NCBI RefSeq assembly: GCF_963675165.1
Contig: NC_087378.1
Span: forward strand, 2,403,525 to 2,467,524
Direction of reading: 5' to 3'
Length of the DNA stretch: 64,000 nt
Source: Halichondria panicea
Taxonomy: Eukaryota; Porifera; Demospongiae; Suberitida; Halichondriidae
A program made the position numbers and the translations under genes. A model generated the notes under the pieces. The model worked only from the letters and a program-made list of their open reading frames with translations, did no database searches and had not been told where the DNA came from. Of the stretch, positions 25,672 through 37,579 are shown in pieces (within the stretch, counting starts at the first letter, position 1; the number at the start of each line of letters is the position of its first letter).

Positions 25672-26164
25672 GACTTTGTTGAGTATCTGTTTTGTTGAGT
25701 ATCTGTTACTTCCTTCTTATAAATTTTCTTGTGTTTTATAATTATGGTGTAAAATCACGTGATTTTACAAAGAAAGATTTCCAGATTTCCAGATTTCAAA
25801 TAGCCAGTTAATTAATGGTAACATGGATGGCCGGCTAGAGGGAGGAAGGGAGGAGAGGTGACTATCGTTCACTGCCTTGAATCCAGGCCTTTTTCTCAAA
25901 GCGTCTGGATTCAAGACTATTTCTGTGTCAAGGAAAGGGTGTGGTCTCATTCACACCCTTTCTCCCTTAATTAAACGTGGTGTCTAAGATTTCAGAATTT
26001 CAATCAAGATTCAATTATGCTTGATTTCTACTGGCTATTTCACTTTGTTGCCCTCCTCGATTTTACCCCTTAAATGGCGTCGTGCATGGGTATAGATATT
26101 AAACAGTGCACTATAATCACTAATGAATAACTGATACACTAAATGTAGGTCCGTGTTAAAAATG
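25672..26164. other. Intergenic spacer between hydroxylase copies A and B
   Basis: No gene seen. About 25735-26160 is a diverged copy of 29815-30230, the spacer left of copy C; both share GGAAAGGGTGTGGTCT-like and GGCGTCGTGC blocks. The part next to copy A (GTTGAGTATCTG, twice) resembles the flank to the right of copy B. Confidence 0.7.
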
Positions 26165-28087
26165 TTAGTCAGCATTTCTTTTTTGAGTGTTAGGAAAAAG
26201 CTGCTTTGCTGGATTCAGGCCCAGGAGAACGATATGGCGTTCATAGTTCTTGCTTTGACGGAACTGCTCATCTGTTCCATGCAAACGATCCAAAACACCA
26301 AACACGCCATAGTTTTGGTTAAACCTAAAGGGGACCCGAAGAACACAATCAATACAATGTCTACAACACAATCCATGGCATGGAACAAAAATTGACGGCG
26401 TAAATAAAAAACTTTAATTTTACTTACTTGAGGTGATGGAAATCATGAGCTTCAGAAGATGGGAGAAATGGGAGATGATAGCCACTGTGAGAAATGGTAG
26501 TGTTCACAACAGCAATAATTATCCATAAGCAAGCAATGGACACGTGAGAGCCCATAATGATTGGTCCAAGCCCCATTGGTCCCAAGTTGCCTACAAAGTG
26601 CTCCAGTGGGTGAGAATATACTGATGTAATGCCAGTAGGGGCAGTCCATTCGTGGTGGGTCTTGTGGATGTACTTGTACAGCCAAGGGTGGTGGAAAAGC
26701 CTGTGTGCGTGGTGTGTGTGAGAAAATGGCAATGTAGGCTTCAAATTCCTAATTTTTCTGGCAGAAAAGGAAGGGCAGGCTATCAGTACCTCTATCAGTA
26801 CCTGTGTGTGTAATAGAATCCAATTTCCTCAATCACCATATAGCCAGTGAAATGCAGCACGGTGGTTGCAAATGTTGGTAGTTCGTAGCCAGCATGCATT
26901 CTCCCCAATACAGCAAGGGGGTACATGACCAACTGAAAGAGGAGCACAACCACAACGATGTTGAACGCACATCGCCAGAGAGCCTTCTTGTATTTCATCC
27001 AAGACACCTGCATGCTAGTTGCATTGCAAATAATCCACTACACACGATGCAAACATTAATTTTTATTAGCCCTATCAATGTACTCGCAAGCAATTATCAA
27101 CAGTATGCTAAGTATGTTGTACAATCCAATGACAGCTCAGGCGAGGTCCTTTTAAGCAGATTCATAGTTCATAAAACAAATACCACAGGAGCATACCCAC
27201 ACTTACAGGCACTCCTTTGTCCTCTTGAATCTTGTATCTGAGAAAGACTGAGGGTTTGCCAGTAAGATCCAGAACCAAGAAAAATATGTTGCCTATTGTA
27301 AACGTAAAAATTCCCAACAACCACACTCCTACAAGAGAGAACACTTACATTTTTTATACAAATAAACTATTCAATCTTACCATAGATGTACATATTAAAG
27401 AAGTTTTCTCCAGAGAGCCAGTAGAAAACAGCCCAAATACTCGACCAAAAGTTCTTAGAAGCACCCCAACACTGTTCCACATGCCTACATGGAGAGCGTG
27501 CAGTTGTAGAGTTAATGAATCCATTAGCCAGACAAATTGGCAGTTCACACACTGCAGTTTGGCTTCTCTTAATTATGTTTCTTACTCTAAGTCAAAATAG
27601 GGATGCTATTTTCAAGTACATGCATGCTTGCGTTTACAACAACATCTCGCTAAATGCTGTATTTACCTTGTTGGGAGAGTGCAATAATTAGGCGTATAAA
27701 GCATGTGAAGCAATCCCAGAATCTAGTAGCCATTGGTACACTAGAGTTCATGTAGCATTTTACTGTATTGCTTTCATACATGTCAAGGTGAACGTACCAT
27801 ATCAAAGAGTTCCTCAGAGCGATGAAGATGATGAGACACGACGCAGTGATAAATATTCCTTTCTTCAGGGCCTCATATGGACCAACCAAATAATGCCTTT
27901 TCTGTAAATAAAATCATTTATTGTTATCACAAACTTGATGGGGGAAGCTATTACCAGGAGTTGCATGCTATGCGCTAATGGGTGACCAAAATAATGTTAT
28001 TATTATTATGAAACATAAACAAACAGTACAATTTACACTATTACTTACTGTTTCTAGCTTCATTTTACTTTCGTCATGACCTGCCAT
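26165..28087 (-). CDS. Fatty acid hydroxylase superfamily, FAXDC2-like, copy B (hybrid)
   Basis: Seven exons: 28087-28049, 27901-27798, 27484-27381, 27328-27207, 27007-26802, 26700-26428, 26324-26165. They sum to 1008 nt, or 335 aa, with all three His boxes intact (HRLFHH, HKTHHEW, HDFHH). Exons 1-5 and their introns are nearly the same as copy A, whereas the 3' half of exon 6, intron 6 and the downstream spacer follow copy C. The gene therefore looks like a product of unequal crossing-over between A and C, with the switch inside exon 6 at about 26530. Expected function is as for copy A. Confidence 0.9.
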
Positions 28088-28332
28088 GCTTCGTTGAGTA
28101 TCTGAAAAACTGAAAAGCTTCCTTCCTTCTTGATCTTGCAGCTTGGTACAGGTGTTTATTATACCTTAGAACCTCGCTTAGAACAAATTTGCATATTCAA
28201 GCTTAGCCTCGACCCCAGGCCGATCTGTCTCCAATTGAACGCTAGTTCTATTAAAAAAAATCCGCCTGAGACCGAGGCTAATTCAAGCTTTGAAGTGGCC
28301 ACTGCTAATGAGGTGTCTATCCAACTAAGAAA

Positions 28333-28375
28333 CCTGCTAGCAGGTCACTATCTGAGTTAGTGACCTGCTAGCAGG
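28333..28375. repeat. Perfect hairpin, 18-bp stem
   Basis: CCTGCTAGCAGGTCACTA at 28333-28350 is perfectly complementary to 28358-28375, with a 7-nt loop. The outer part CCTGCTAGCAGG is itself a palindrome, so the site can also form two small hairpins. Confidence 0.9.
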
Positions 28376-28444
28376 GCTCTAACTAGTACCCACAAAAATG
28401 CATTTTCTAAGCGAGATAGACCATGTGTAGTAAGGCTTCTTAGC

Positions 28445-28515
28445 TGGATAGTAACCCTCAGAGTGATTAGTGGCTTCTATGCTGCGCTGCTAATCACTCC
28501 GAGGGTTACTATCCA
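28445..28515. repeat. Near-perfect hairpin, ~25-bp stem
   Basis: TGGATAGTAACCCTC at 28445 pairs with GAGGGTTACTATCCA ending at 28515. Pairing continues inward through GAGTGATTAG/CTAATCACTC with one mismatch, around a loop of about 17 nt. Confidence 0.88.
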
Positions 28516-30236
28516 CTAAGTAAGTTACTTACGCGGGTAACTGAGATTACTGCAAATCTAAGTTGCAACTTCTTCATTGAATTTAGGTAAGTATTGTACA
28601 CATTTATCCCTTTTTCTCTGAAATGATTAATGTTTAGGTCGTATACTTCAGTATGCTTGTTGGTAAATCATATGGTATCACCCCAAGCCAAAGAAAATTA
28701 GTCATACATCAGCTGGTAGAATTTAGTGCTAGAAAAAAGTTTAATTAAAGAGCACCACTAAAGATTCCTTTTTTGGGAATACGCTAAGCGTTACAGAAAT
28801 TTAAGTTTTAGGCATACATTCCCTTATGATTGGTGATCACCCCAAGAGCATTAGTTTTGGATCAGGTGGATGTATAGCTTTTGTGTGCATGAATGTGTAG
28901 TCACCTATTTTTACCTCATAATTATTATTGGCCCGGTAGTAGATTGTGGTGAAGGGCCTGTAGGCCCGAGATATTTATCTACTACAAATGCTGTTTCATC
29001 TATATTTAATACCTTGCAAGCCGAAACTTACTGAGTATGCTGAAGAAAGAAGACAAAAGAATACCCCTCCTCTCTACACCCCTACACGTCACCACCCTCG
29101 TAAATGTTATCGGCTGTTCCGGCTATATATACCCCTTGTATACCTCACCAGCTTCTCTTCATCAAAGACTGTCTGATTAGAGTGCTAAACTAATCATAAT
29201 TATAGCTATAATAATCATTTTTATCGTGTAAGTTTTTGTGTTGTTCGGTTTGATCCCACTCGTTTTACACTTAAAAAGCAACTGGCAGTGCTGTGGAAGT
29301 GTATGTAATTATACTTAATGAATTGGAAATTGAAATGTACGCTCACCAGCCTAGTAGAAACTTCGTACAATTGATTCATCAAAAGTGAAAACAATTATTT
29401 AATATCTTTAAGAAAGTTACATGGTGTATTATGTATCTTGTCATGTGAATGATCATGGTTATTGCCTCAAACTAGTGGACTTCTTGATGGTTTTCTTTTT
29501 CATTTAAGTTGGCAGCAAAAGAGAAGCCTCTGACAGTCACAAATACATTCACAATTTCAGGGAACTAAGCATCCTCTGATGATTTTATATCTACTGTGAA
29601 ACAAGTATCCAATACCACTATAGCTCTGCACATTCTCCTTACTATTACCATGTACCAATGCACTGTTGATTGTGTCTCTTTCCCTCTTCTTTCACCACTA
29701 ATGCAATGAGTAGCGAGGCAAGAAAAGAAGACAAGAAAGCGAGGCGCGGATGTTTTCCGAGGCCCACTTCCATTTCCAATCCCTCTGCTCTGCTCTCTCC
29801 TACATTGATTATACGAGATTTGGAAATCACGTGATTTCAATAGAACATCAGGAGTGTGTACATGTACTCCTGTTAACATGGATAGCTAGAGGGAAGGGGC
29901 TGGGGGGGAGGTGACTATTGACTAGTCTTCACTGCAATGCTCGAACCAGGCGTTTCAAAGCGGCCTGGTCCAGTGGATTCGAGACTATTTCTGCGGTTCA
30001 AAGGAAGGGTGTGGTCTTATTCACCTTTTTCCGCATAGTGTTTAGATTTTCATTAGAGATTTCCAAAGTTGGACTGTACGAGATTTCCATTCCCTCAATT
30101 TTACCCCATTAAAATTAATGGCGTCGTGCGTGGGTGTAAATATTATACGGGTGTGGCAACTGTGCACTAATCTCTAATGAATAACTGATACACAAAATGA
30201 ATTTTAATGAAACAGCAAAAACCGTGTTAAAAAATG

Positions 30237-32164
30237 TTAGTCAACCTTTCCTTTTCGAGTGTTAGGAAACAGCTGCTTTGCTGGATTGAGGCCCAGGAGA
30301 ACGACATGGCGTTCATAGTTCTTGCTTTGACGGAACTGCTCATCTGTTCCATGCAAACGATCCAAAACACCCAACACGCCATAGTTTTGGTTAAACCTAA
30401 AGAGAACAAGAACACAATCAATACAATTGTCTACAACACAATCCATGGCATGGAACAAAAGTAAACAAATTCTACTTACTTAAGGTGATGGAAATCATGA
30501 GCTTCAGAAGATGGGAGAAATGGGAGATGATAGCCACTGTGAGAAATGGTAGTGTTCACAACAGCAATAATTATCCATAAGGAAGCAATGGACGCGTGAG
30601 AGCCCATGATGATTGGTCCAAGTCCTACTGGTCCAGCGTTGGCTATAAAGTGCTCCAGTGGGTGACAATAGAGTGCTGTAATTCCAGTAGGGGCAGTCCA
30701 TTCGTGGTGGGTTTTATGGATGTACTTGTATAGCCGGGGGTGATGTAGAAGCCTGTGTGGTACAAAAATCACTAGTTATTATACAAGCCCAAAGCAATAA
30801 TATACAAACCACAATCCAATATCAATGGGAACAACACCTCTAGCCAAATGGAACAACAAAAGGAAAACCACCCCATTTACATGCAACCAAACACCCTCAA
30901 ATGTAGTGGTCGTAAAGAGCTACAAGGTATCCACCAGCCAGCAACAAGTCATCAATCAGCACACACATTGTCGGCTAATGGTGCACACAGTGTAAAGTCC
31001 AACCCCATTGTAAAATTGTATGCCAACATTTTCAGCTTCTGTTCCTCACCTATGAGAGTAGTAGAACCCAATTTCCTCAAATACCAAAAAGCCAATGAAA
31101 TGAAATACAGTGGTTGCAAATGTTGGTAGTTCGTAGCCAGCATCGACTCCCCTCCATACAGCAATGGGGTACGTGACCAACTGATAGATGGACCCAACCA
31201 CAATACTGTTGAAAGTACATCGCCAGAGAGCCTTCTTGTACTTCTTCCAATCTACCTATAATAGAAAATTACAATGCAGTTATGATTAGTTATTAGACTA
31301 ATTGCAAAAGTGAAACTTACAGGGACTCCTTTGTCCTCTTGAATCTTGTACTGAAGCAATGCCTCGGGCCTACCAGTGAGATCCAGAACCATGAAAAATA
31401 TGTTGGCTATCACAAATGTGAGAAACCCAAGCAGGCCCACACCTATAATAAATGTAATTATGAGATGTACATTATTGATCCGTATAAGTATAATGCAAAC
31501 AACGTTAATTACTGATTTGCTCACCAATGACATAAACATTGAAGAAGCTTTCTCCAGAGAGCCAGTAGAAAACACCCCAAATACTTGACCAAAGGTTCTT
31601 AGAAGCACCCCAACACTGCTCCAGATGCCTACAATGAGAACGTACAGTATATGTCAGGTGTGTGTGTTTGTGTGTAACTACAGGACCTGTATAAAAACCC
31701 ACGCAGTGGATGCAGCATTTCCTGTTTTAACAATATCTAGCTGCTGTATAGCGTGTAATTTTTCGTGTAAAAGATTTGTTTGCGATGATTTTCGTGAGTA
31801 AAAAGTTCTGACTTCATTGCCATTGTCTGCACTGCATTGCCTGCACTGCATTGCATGCGTTCCGGTAAACCACGCCTAGGTTTTTGTCATGAAAATTACC
31901 CGCTTTCGGTATATCTAGGTGAATTTCCACGCAGGGTTTAACAATACCATATCAACGAGTTCCTCAGAGCGATAAAGATGATGAGACATGATGCTGTGAT
32001 GAATATTCCTTTCCTCAGGGCCTCATATGCACCTACCAAGTGTCTTCTCTGTGTATTGATATAAAATTAATTATGAATAAATTATTGTCCTAAAGCTAGC
32101 TATAGTATAATGTTAGATCCAGTACATATTATATCTCGTACTCACTTACCATAGGTGGTTTCAT
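30237..32164 (-). CDS. Fatty acid hydroxylase superfamily, FAXDC2-like, copy C
   Basis: Seven exons: 32164-32150, 32048-31948, 31628-31525, 31442-31321, 31255-31050, 30752-30480, 30396-30237. They sum to 981 nt, or 326 aa. It has the same exon phases as A and B but a shorter, unrelated first exon (MKPPM). The His boxes HRLLHH, HKTHHEW and HDFHH are intact. Exons 2-5 are clearly more diverged (for example WRGVDAGYELP instead of LGRMHAGYELP), which makes this the older paralogue. A degraded MITE lies in intron 2. The start is the first ATG in phase with exon 2; an upstream exon is possible. Confidence 0.88.
31741..31918. mobile_element. Degraded MITE in hydroxylase copy C intron 2
   Basis: Imperfect inverted ends (CTGTATAGCGTGTAATTTTTC at the left; AAAATTACCCGCTTTCGG at the right) resemble the TACCGTATAGCGGGTA family at 15903 and 23831. 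Confidence 0.5.
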
Positions 32165-32786
32165 TGGGCTTGAGCTTACACCATAGATTGTGCCGTATCT
32201 ATGATGGGTCTGAGTCTACGGTTTTGTTTTTGTCTCACAGAATGATGAAAGATCGACGCGACACACCCACCCCCTACTCATCAGAACTGATTACCACATT
32301 TTACCCAGTGTCAAAATAATGGGGCGCGGTCTCAGTTGGTGTAGACTTGCAAGACGTCACTGTTGTTGCACGTGAACGTAATAATTGTGTGAAAGTACCG
32401 TTGTCAGAGACTCCCCGGTCATTCCTGCCTAAGGTTAGCCTAAGGTGTGGGTGACTCCCCTATGCGCATGTTTGTTCCTGCCAATGTTGCCATCAATGTA
32501 GTAGCAAGAGTACATTCATGCACTCCTCATAGACATAGTAGAGAATGAAGAGCCATGCAGGATGAAGAGCAAGGTTAGTAGTAGCATGCAAGGTATAGCA
32601 ATGAAGCAATTGTTCATCCTGTAGTAGACAGCAAGTGACAGCTGGAATGTAGACCTATAAATGTGTGAAGAGCAAAGTTGCAAGGTTAATTGTTCTATCC
32701 TGTAGTTGACAGCAAGTGACAGCTAGATCTATAGTATAAAACCAGTGATCGTTCACAGTCATGTCATTTGAAGAAGGCAGCAAGAA
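32165..32786. other. Region upstream of integrase-like gene
   Basis: No gene is seen. A ~70-bp imperfect direct repeat containing GACAGCAAGTGACAGCT occurs near 32620-32645 and 32705-32725, next to the start of the integrase-like ORF. Element termini could lie here but I could not identify an inverted repeat. Confidence 0.4.
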
Positions 32787-35700
32787 ATGGAGAATTTACA
32801 AGAGATTGAAAACTATTTACGAAAAGGAGAATACCCTCCTACTATTAACAGCAAAACAGAGAAGGCAAACTTTAGAAGAAAATGCAGGCAGAACTTTCAG
32901 TTTGAAAATGGTAGCCTCTATTACAAGAAGCACACCAAAGCTGCTGATGCAGCTAACTGGAGGATATGTGTGCGCAGCGATGAGGAGAAATCAAGAATCC
33001 TCGAAGATTGCCATGCAGGTATAATAATTATTATGGCTTTGGTAAAATGATAATAGTAGGTAATAGAGCATGTATGCTATTATACCAATTGATGCATGCA
33101 TGCAGGAACAGCTGGTGGCCACTTTGGAAGAGATAGAACTATAGACAAGATATGTTCTAGATTCTACTAGAAGTTGATGGTGGAGAAGATCCGAGAGTAT
33201 GTAAAGAACTGCAGCCAGTACCAGAGAATGAACCCATGCAGCATTTGTAAAGACAAATGCCAAACTCCATCCGATATCTGTACAACCCAAAGTCTGGCAT
33301 CAGGTATATATATATACTATAATTTTTATGGCATTGCATAATAATTATAATGACAGATTTGTTTTGAGCACAATCATATATATTAATTATAATTATGTAA
33401 TTCATTTTATAGGTTGGCATAGACTTGATAGGACCTTTGCCGATTACACCCAATGGCAGCAAATATGTGGTAACATTGGTCGATTATTTTAGCAAATGGG
33501 CTGAAGCAGCCCCACTCCCTGACAAAACTGCATTTGGAGTGGCAATGTTCCTGTACAACTTGTTTTGTCGGTAAGCTATGCATGTGTGTGAAATTGTAAT
33601 CACATGCATCTCTACACATAATTATAATAACACGTATTTAATGATTATGGTTATACATGCACGCAGGTTTGGGTTTTGTGAGGTGCTGATATCGGACCAA
33701 GGCCGTGAGTTTGTTAATCAGGTCAACACAGAGCTTTTTCGATTCACTGGAACAGAGCACAGGGTCACTTCAGCTTACCACCCACAAACCAACGGGCTAA
33801 CTGAACGTTTCAATCAAACACTTCAAACAGCACTACTCAAATATGTGAATGACTCACAGACCGACTGGGACTACCACTTGCCCGCTATTCTCTTTGCTTA
33901 TAGGACGAGTAAGCAAAAGGCAACGAAGTATTCACCTTTCGAGTTGATGTTCTGTCGGTTAGTTGTTCATATAATTATTATAATAATTACATGATAATCT
34001 GGCATGCATGCATTATTATTACAACATTCCACATGCAGGAAACCTGTACTCCCTATTCAACTGGAGTTAGGCAGTGAGGGTGAACTTGAGCAGAGCTGGG
34101 ACATTAGTGCCATTATGACCCACGCTCGAGCTGTTACAAAGTTAAAGGATGATATCCACAGCAAAGCCAAGAAGAACATTGACAATGCCCAAGAAAAGGA
34201 CAAGATGTACTATGATCGAAGCATGCAGACAAGAGGGTGAGCAGGCTATATCATTGTATGAGCGTACCATGGCTATTTTCATTACTCGTTTAATGTCATA
34301 GCCATGTCATGCATTTTTAATTATATAGGTGTTTAAGACTGGGAGTTTGGTCTGGCTGAGGAATTCAGCCAGGGAATGTAAGAAGGGAGACAAGCTGAAG
34401 CCTCGGTGGTTAGGCCCATACACGGTGGTGGAGTGCTTGGACAAGGGAGTCTTTAAAATTGCCAACCCTAAGACTGGAAAGACCCTAAAAAAGGCTGTTA
34501 ACCAACAGCGGTTAAAGCATTACCATGGCTCAGACTCCGAAAAACCTCTCTTGGATCAACATAGTTCTCTCTCGGATCCTTCCGAATTATCAGACAACCA
34601 TCACGATGAATCTCTCGATCAGTTTAACCCTTCTTTGACGAGTACTCCTGTGAAAGACCCAAGCAAGGTAAATGCATGTGTCTCTAGATTTTGAAGCTAA
34701 TTATAATTACATTACATTTCTCTTTACGATATTAATTTAATGTTTCTTTATAATTATGCACTCCATTTTTAGAAGCTGTGGGAAAAAAATTGTGATTTTC
34801 CCTCTTCTCACAAGCCAGCCGCTCCCTCCTCTCACAATCCAGACGTCCCCTCCTCTCACAAGCCAGCCGCTCCCTCCTCTCACAAGCCAGACAAGCCAGA
34901 CGCTCACTCCTCTCGCAAGCGAGACGCCCCCTTCTCTCACGTTAAGACTGCGTCCTCTATGGAGCCATCTTTGAAGAAGCAAAGGACTACTCAGTCTGTA
35001 ACAAGAAAGGTATATAGTTATATACTTGTTAACAGGAGCTATCGTTAATTACAATTATTATTAATATGTGCATGCACACTATACCGTTCATTATAATTAT
35101 TGTGTGCACATTCGACAGAATTCAAGCTACTGGGTGAAGGATTTGGACCTGAGGACGGGAGACAAGGATGTAGTTCTTGCTGAGAGCGGGATGCTTTCTG
35201 ACTGTCATATGTATGCTGCCCACAAACTAATGAGAATGCAATTTCCAAACATTGAAGGCTGCTACTCCACTCTTCTGATTCAGAAGATGTCCTTTCCTGC
35301 AGTCACTAGTAGTGAAGCCACAGGTATAATTTCTATAGTAGTATTATTAATATACATAATTATACCTCATCCTCATCCTTGGCCGTATATAATTATAATT
35401 ATAATATAATTATAATTATATCATATATCCTATACAGCCGTGCAGATATTCTTTGTAACAGAGAGGCATCACTGGATTGCGACAGCACTCATCAAGGGGG
35501 AACTTTTCCTCTTTGATAGCTGCTTCCAATATGGGAAAGACCTGGAGCCAAGTGCTGAGCTGCAAATCGTGCAGATGTATAAGCCTTTAATAGCGCACAA
35601 TGCATGGTCTGTTACTATCTGTGGCCTCCATTCAACAGCAGAGCAGTGGCAGTAACAACTGTGGTTTATTTGCAATTGCCGCTGCATACCACGCATTGCA

Positions 35701-35900
35701 AGGAGACAATCTGGATACCATCACCCTAAATGAAGACAAAATGAGGCCACATCTTGTGCGTTGCTTTGAAAATGAGAAACTCAGAAGATTTCCAAAGTCA
35801 AAAGATGTTAGTAGCCGCAAGAGACCAGAAAGATTTTCCAGCATAGTAATTACGATATACTGCCCTTGTCTCCGCCCTGACTGTTATGATGCAATGTGTG
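32787..35900 (+). pseudogene. Ginger-like integrase / Ulp1 protease / PHD-start gene, decayed
   Basis: Intron-containing coding blocks are 32787-33018, 33106-33306 (approximate), 33413-33572, 33668-33959, 34039-34239, 34329-34668, 34772-35009, 35119-35323 and 35439-35900 (approximate). In order they encode an N-terminal part, an HHCC zinc-module region, a DDE integrase core (VGIDLIGPL Asp, ISDQGREF Asp, NGLTERFNQ Glu), a GPY/F motif (RWLGPYTVVE), a PSSHKP repeat linker and a C48/Ulp1-type protease (RHHWIA His, FLFDS Asp, QQQ, NNCGLFAIA Cys). Last is a CxC..C start resembling a PHD finger, then decay. There is no reverse transcriptase, which fits Ginger-type DNA transposons or a gene derived from one. 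Breaks: TAG at 33168-33170, a 1-nt frame change near 33235, probably one at 34239/34329, and another near 35613. The second zinc Cys is Tyr. Confidence 0.75.
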
Positions 35901-36792
35901 GTATCATTATAAATGTGTTCGTATTAAAGTATCTCCACTTGGAGATTGGTTTTGTCCTACTTGTAGATCTAGATAGAATTTTTTTAGCATTTCGTTATCT
36001 TCCACTAGCTGTTTTTGTTTATACACTGTTAATTTGCACTGTTGTTTTGTTTGTTTTTCATGCACTGTAGATCTATTTAATATAAGTTATTTTGATGGAT
36101 GTTGTTGTATTATAAGTTTTGCTATGCAGTGACCGTGAGACGTGTGAAAATATGAACAGAGTGTACAATGTAGTATAAGTACTATAGGTACTAATAGCTA
36201 GACTGAACAGTTTACAGTAAGGAACAGCTGTAATTATAGTCAATACGTTATACTATAATAACACTGATTTGTATTAAACAGGTCTCTCACAGATAGCATG
36301 CATGCAGTCCTGATAACAGTCTTGATTGTATAGTCACACTGTGACAGGTTTTGAGGATGTACTTAGTATAGCCCTGAAGTCTCTTTATGGTTAGGGTATT
36401 GTGATCACTCATGAATATTCATGAGTTTAATTCTGTCAGCTTTTTCTCTCTTGCAGGTTCAAAGAAGTCTGCTGTACTTATATTGTATGATTATCAACTC
36501 TATTGCTATTGTTTTGTGTAAGAATGCCATGATTATGAAGATGCATGAATGAGAAAAGTGGGCATCAAAACCGCAAGTACATAGACTATTTTTTGCGTCA
36601 ATTTATAAGAGCAGTAAGTTCTTTGAAAAACTACTTTTAACAAGGATTACTCCGTTAGTTCAGCTCAACCCTTTACAAGGGGGTTTCAGACCAGGCCTAA
36701 GCCTAAGGCCTAGGTGTACTGCTTAGGCTAAGCAGTACACATACATCATTATCCTCCAAGAAGCAATTTGTAGCATGTGAACAGACGGTTCG
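35901..36792. other. Spacer with a 20-bp perfect palindrome
   Basis: No gene recognised. A perfect palindrome (ACTCATGAAT/ATTCATGAGT) is at 36407-36426. The sequence is otherwise AT-rich. The 3' boundary of the Ginger-like element could be here but no terminal repeat was found. Confidence 0.5.
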
Positions 36793-37400
36793 TTGCACTT
36801 CCAGACGCCCAAAAGGCCTTTAACACGGTGTACCAGTGGCATGATGGTCTCCTCACCAAACTGCATTAAAAAGAGATCAATGGAAAGCTATGGTGCCTCA
36901 TTAACCACTGGTACTCTGAATCTACAGGGCAGAACTTCTTCACCCATTCCCATCCTCCAAGGGGCAATACTGTCCCCTCTTCTGGACTCGATCTACGTGG
37001 ATGAGCTCCTGGACACACTCTCTCTTAACCAAATTTGGATAAAGGAGGTGTTTGTAGGTTCTCCTATGTATGCTGATGACCTTGCACTTGTTGCAGACAT
37101 GCAATGCCCTCTCCTTATACAGTCAATAATCAACACTGTATATGAATACTCTTGCACTCACCTGTCTAAATCATCTATTTTAGTGTTCGGTGAGTCGGTT
37201 AGTGTCTAGAGCGAAAAATCGCGGGCTCCGCCACTAGTCTTTGGGAAACCTAAAGATTAATAAAGCAGAGGAGGCCCACCACTTATTAGACATTCTCAAA
37301 TCGGTCTCTCCATCAACAATGCCCAGGACAGCCTCTCGTGGACAAAGTGCTTTCTTTGCTCTCAATGCGGTGGGTGCTATATTTGGATGCCTCCACCCTC
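36793..37400 (+). mobile_element. LINE reverse transcriptase fragment (5' part)
   Basis: A degenerate non-LTR reverse transcriptase: QGAILSPLLDSIYVDELL followed by SPMYADDLALVA (the YADD catalytic motif), then in another frame a segment ending FFALNAVGAIFGCLHPHT. Frames shift and stops are present, so it is dead. The reading breaks off at about 37400 and appears to resume at about 39970, beyond an inserted element. Confidence 0.75.
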
Positions 37401-37579
37401 ACACCTAGTCTGGCCACGCCCTCCCATACTTCGTATATGGTCGGGTGAACTTGCAATGAACAGTTCGTGCAGACACCCCAATTGGGGTGTGAAACCGCTC
37501 GTCAAGTGCCTTGTGGGCCGTTGTGGCCTGTTGTGTAAACTGTTACGTAAGCTATTGCATCACGAAAAAGTAGCTAGAT

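Larger units (their letters stand above)
28088..30236. other. Intergenic spacer between hydroxylase copies B and C
   Basis: No gene recognised. It holds two strong hairpins (28333-28375 and 28445-28515), then AT-rich sequence to about 29500. From about 29815 to 30230 it holds the second copy of the spacer seen at 25735-26160. An ORF at 28988-29176 has no recognisable domain. Confidence 0.55.

Noticed and set aside
32761-33024. ORF starting MSFEEGSKKW in another frame at the start of the integrase-like gene
   Set aside because: The overlapping frame from 32787 continues correctly into the zinc module and integrase through a GT-AG intron.
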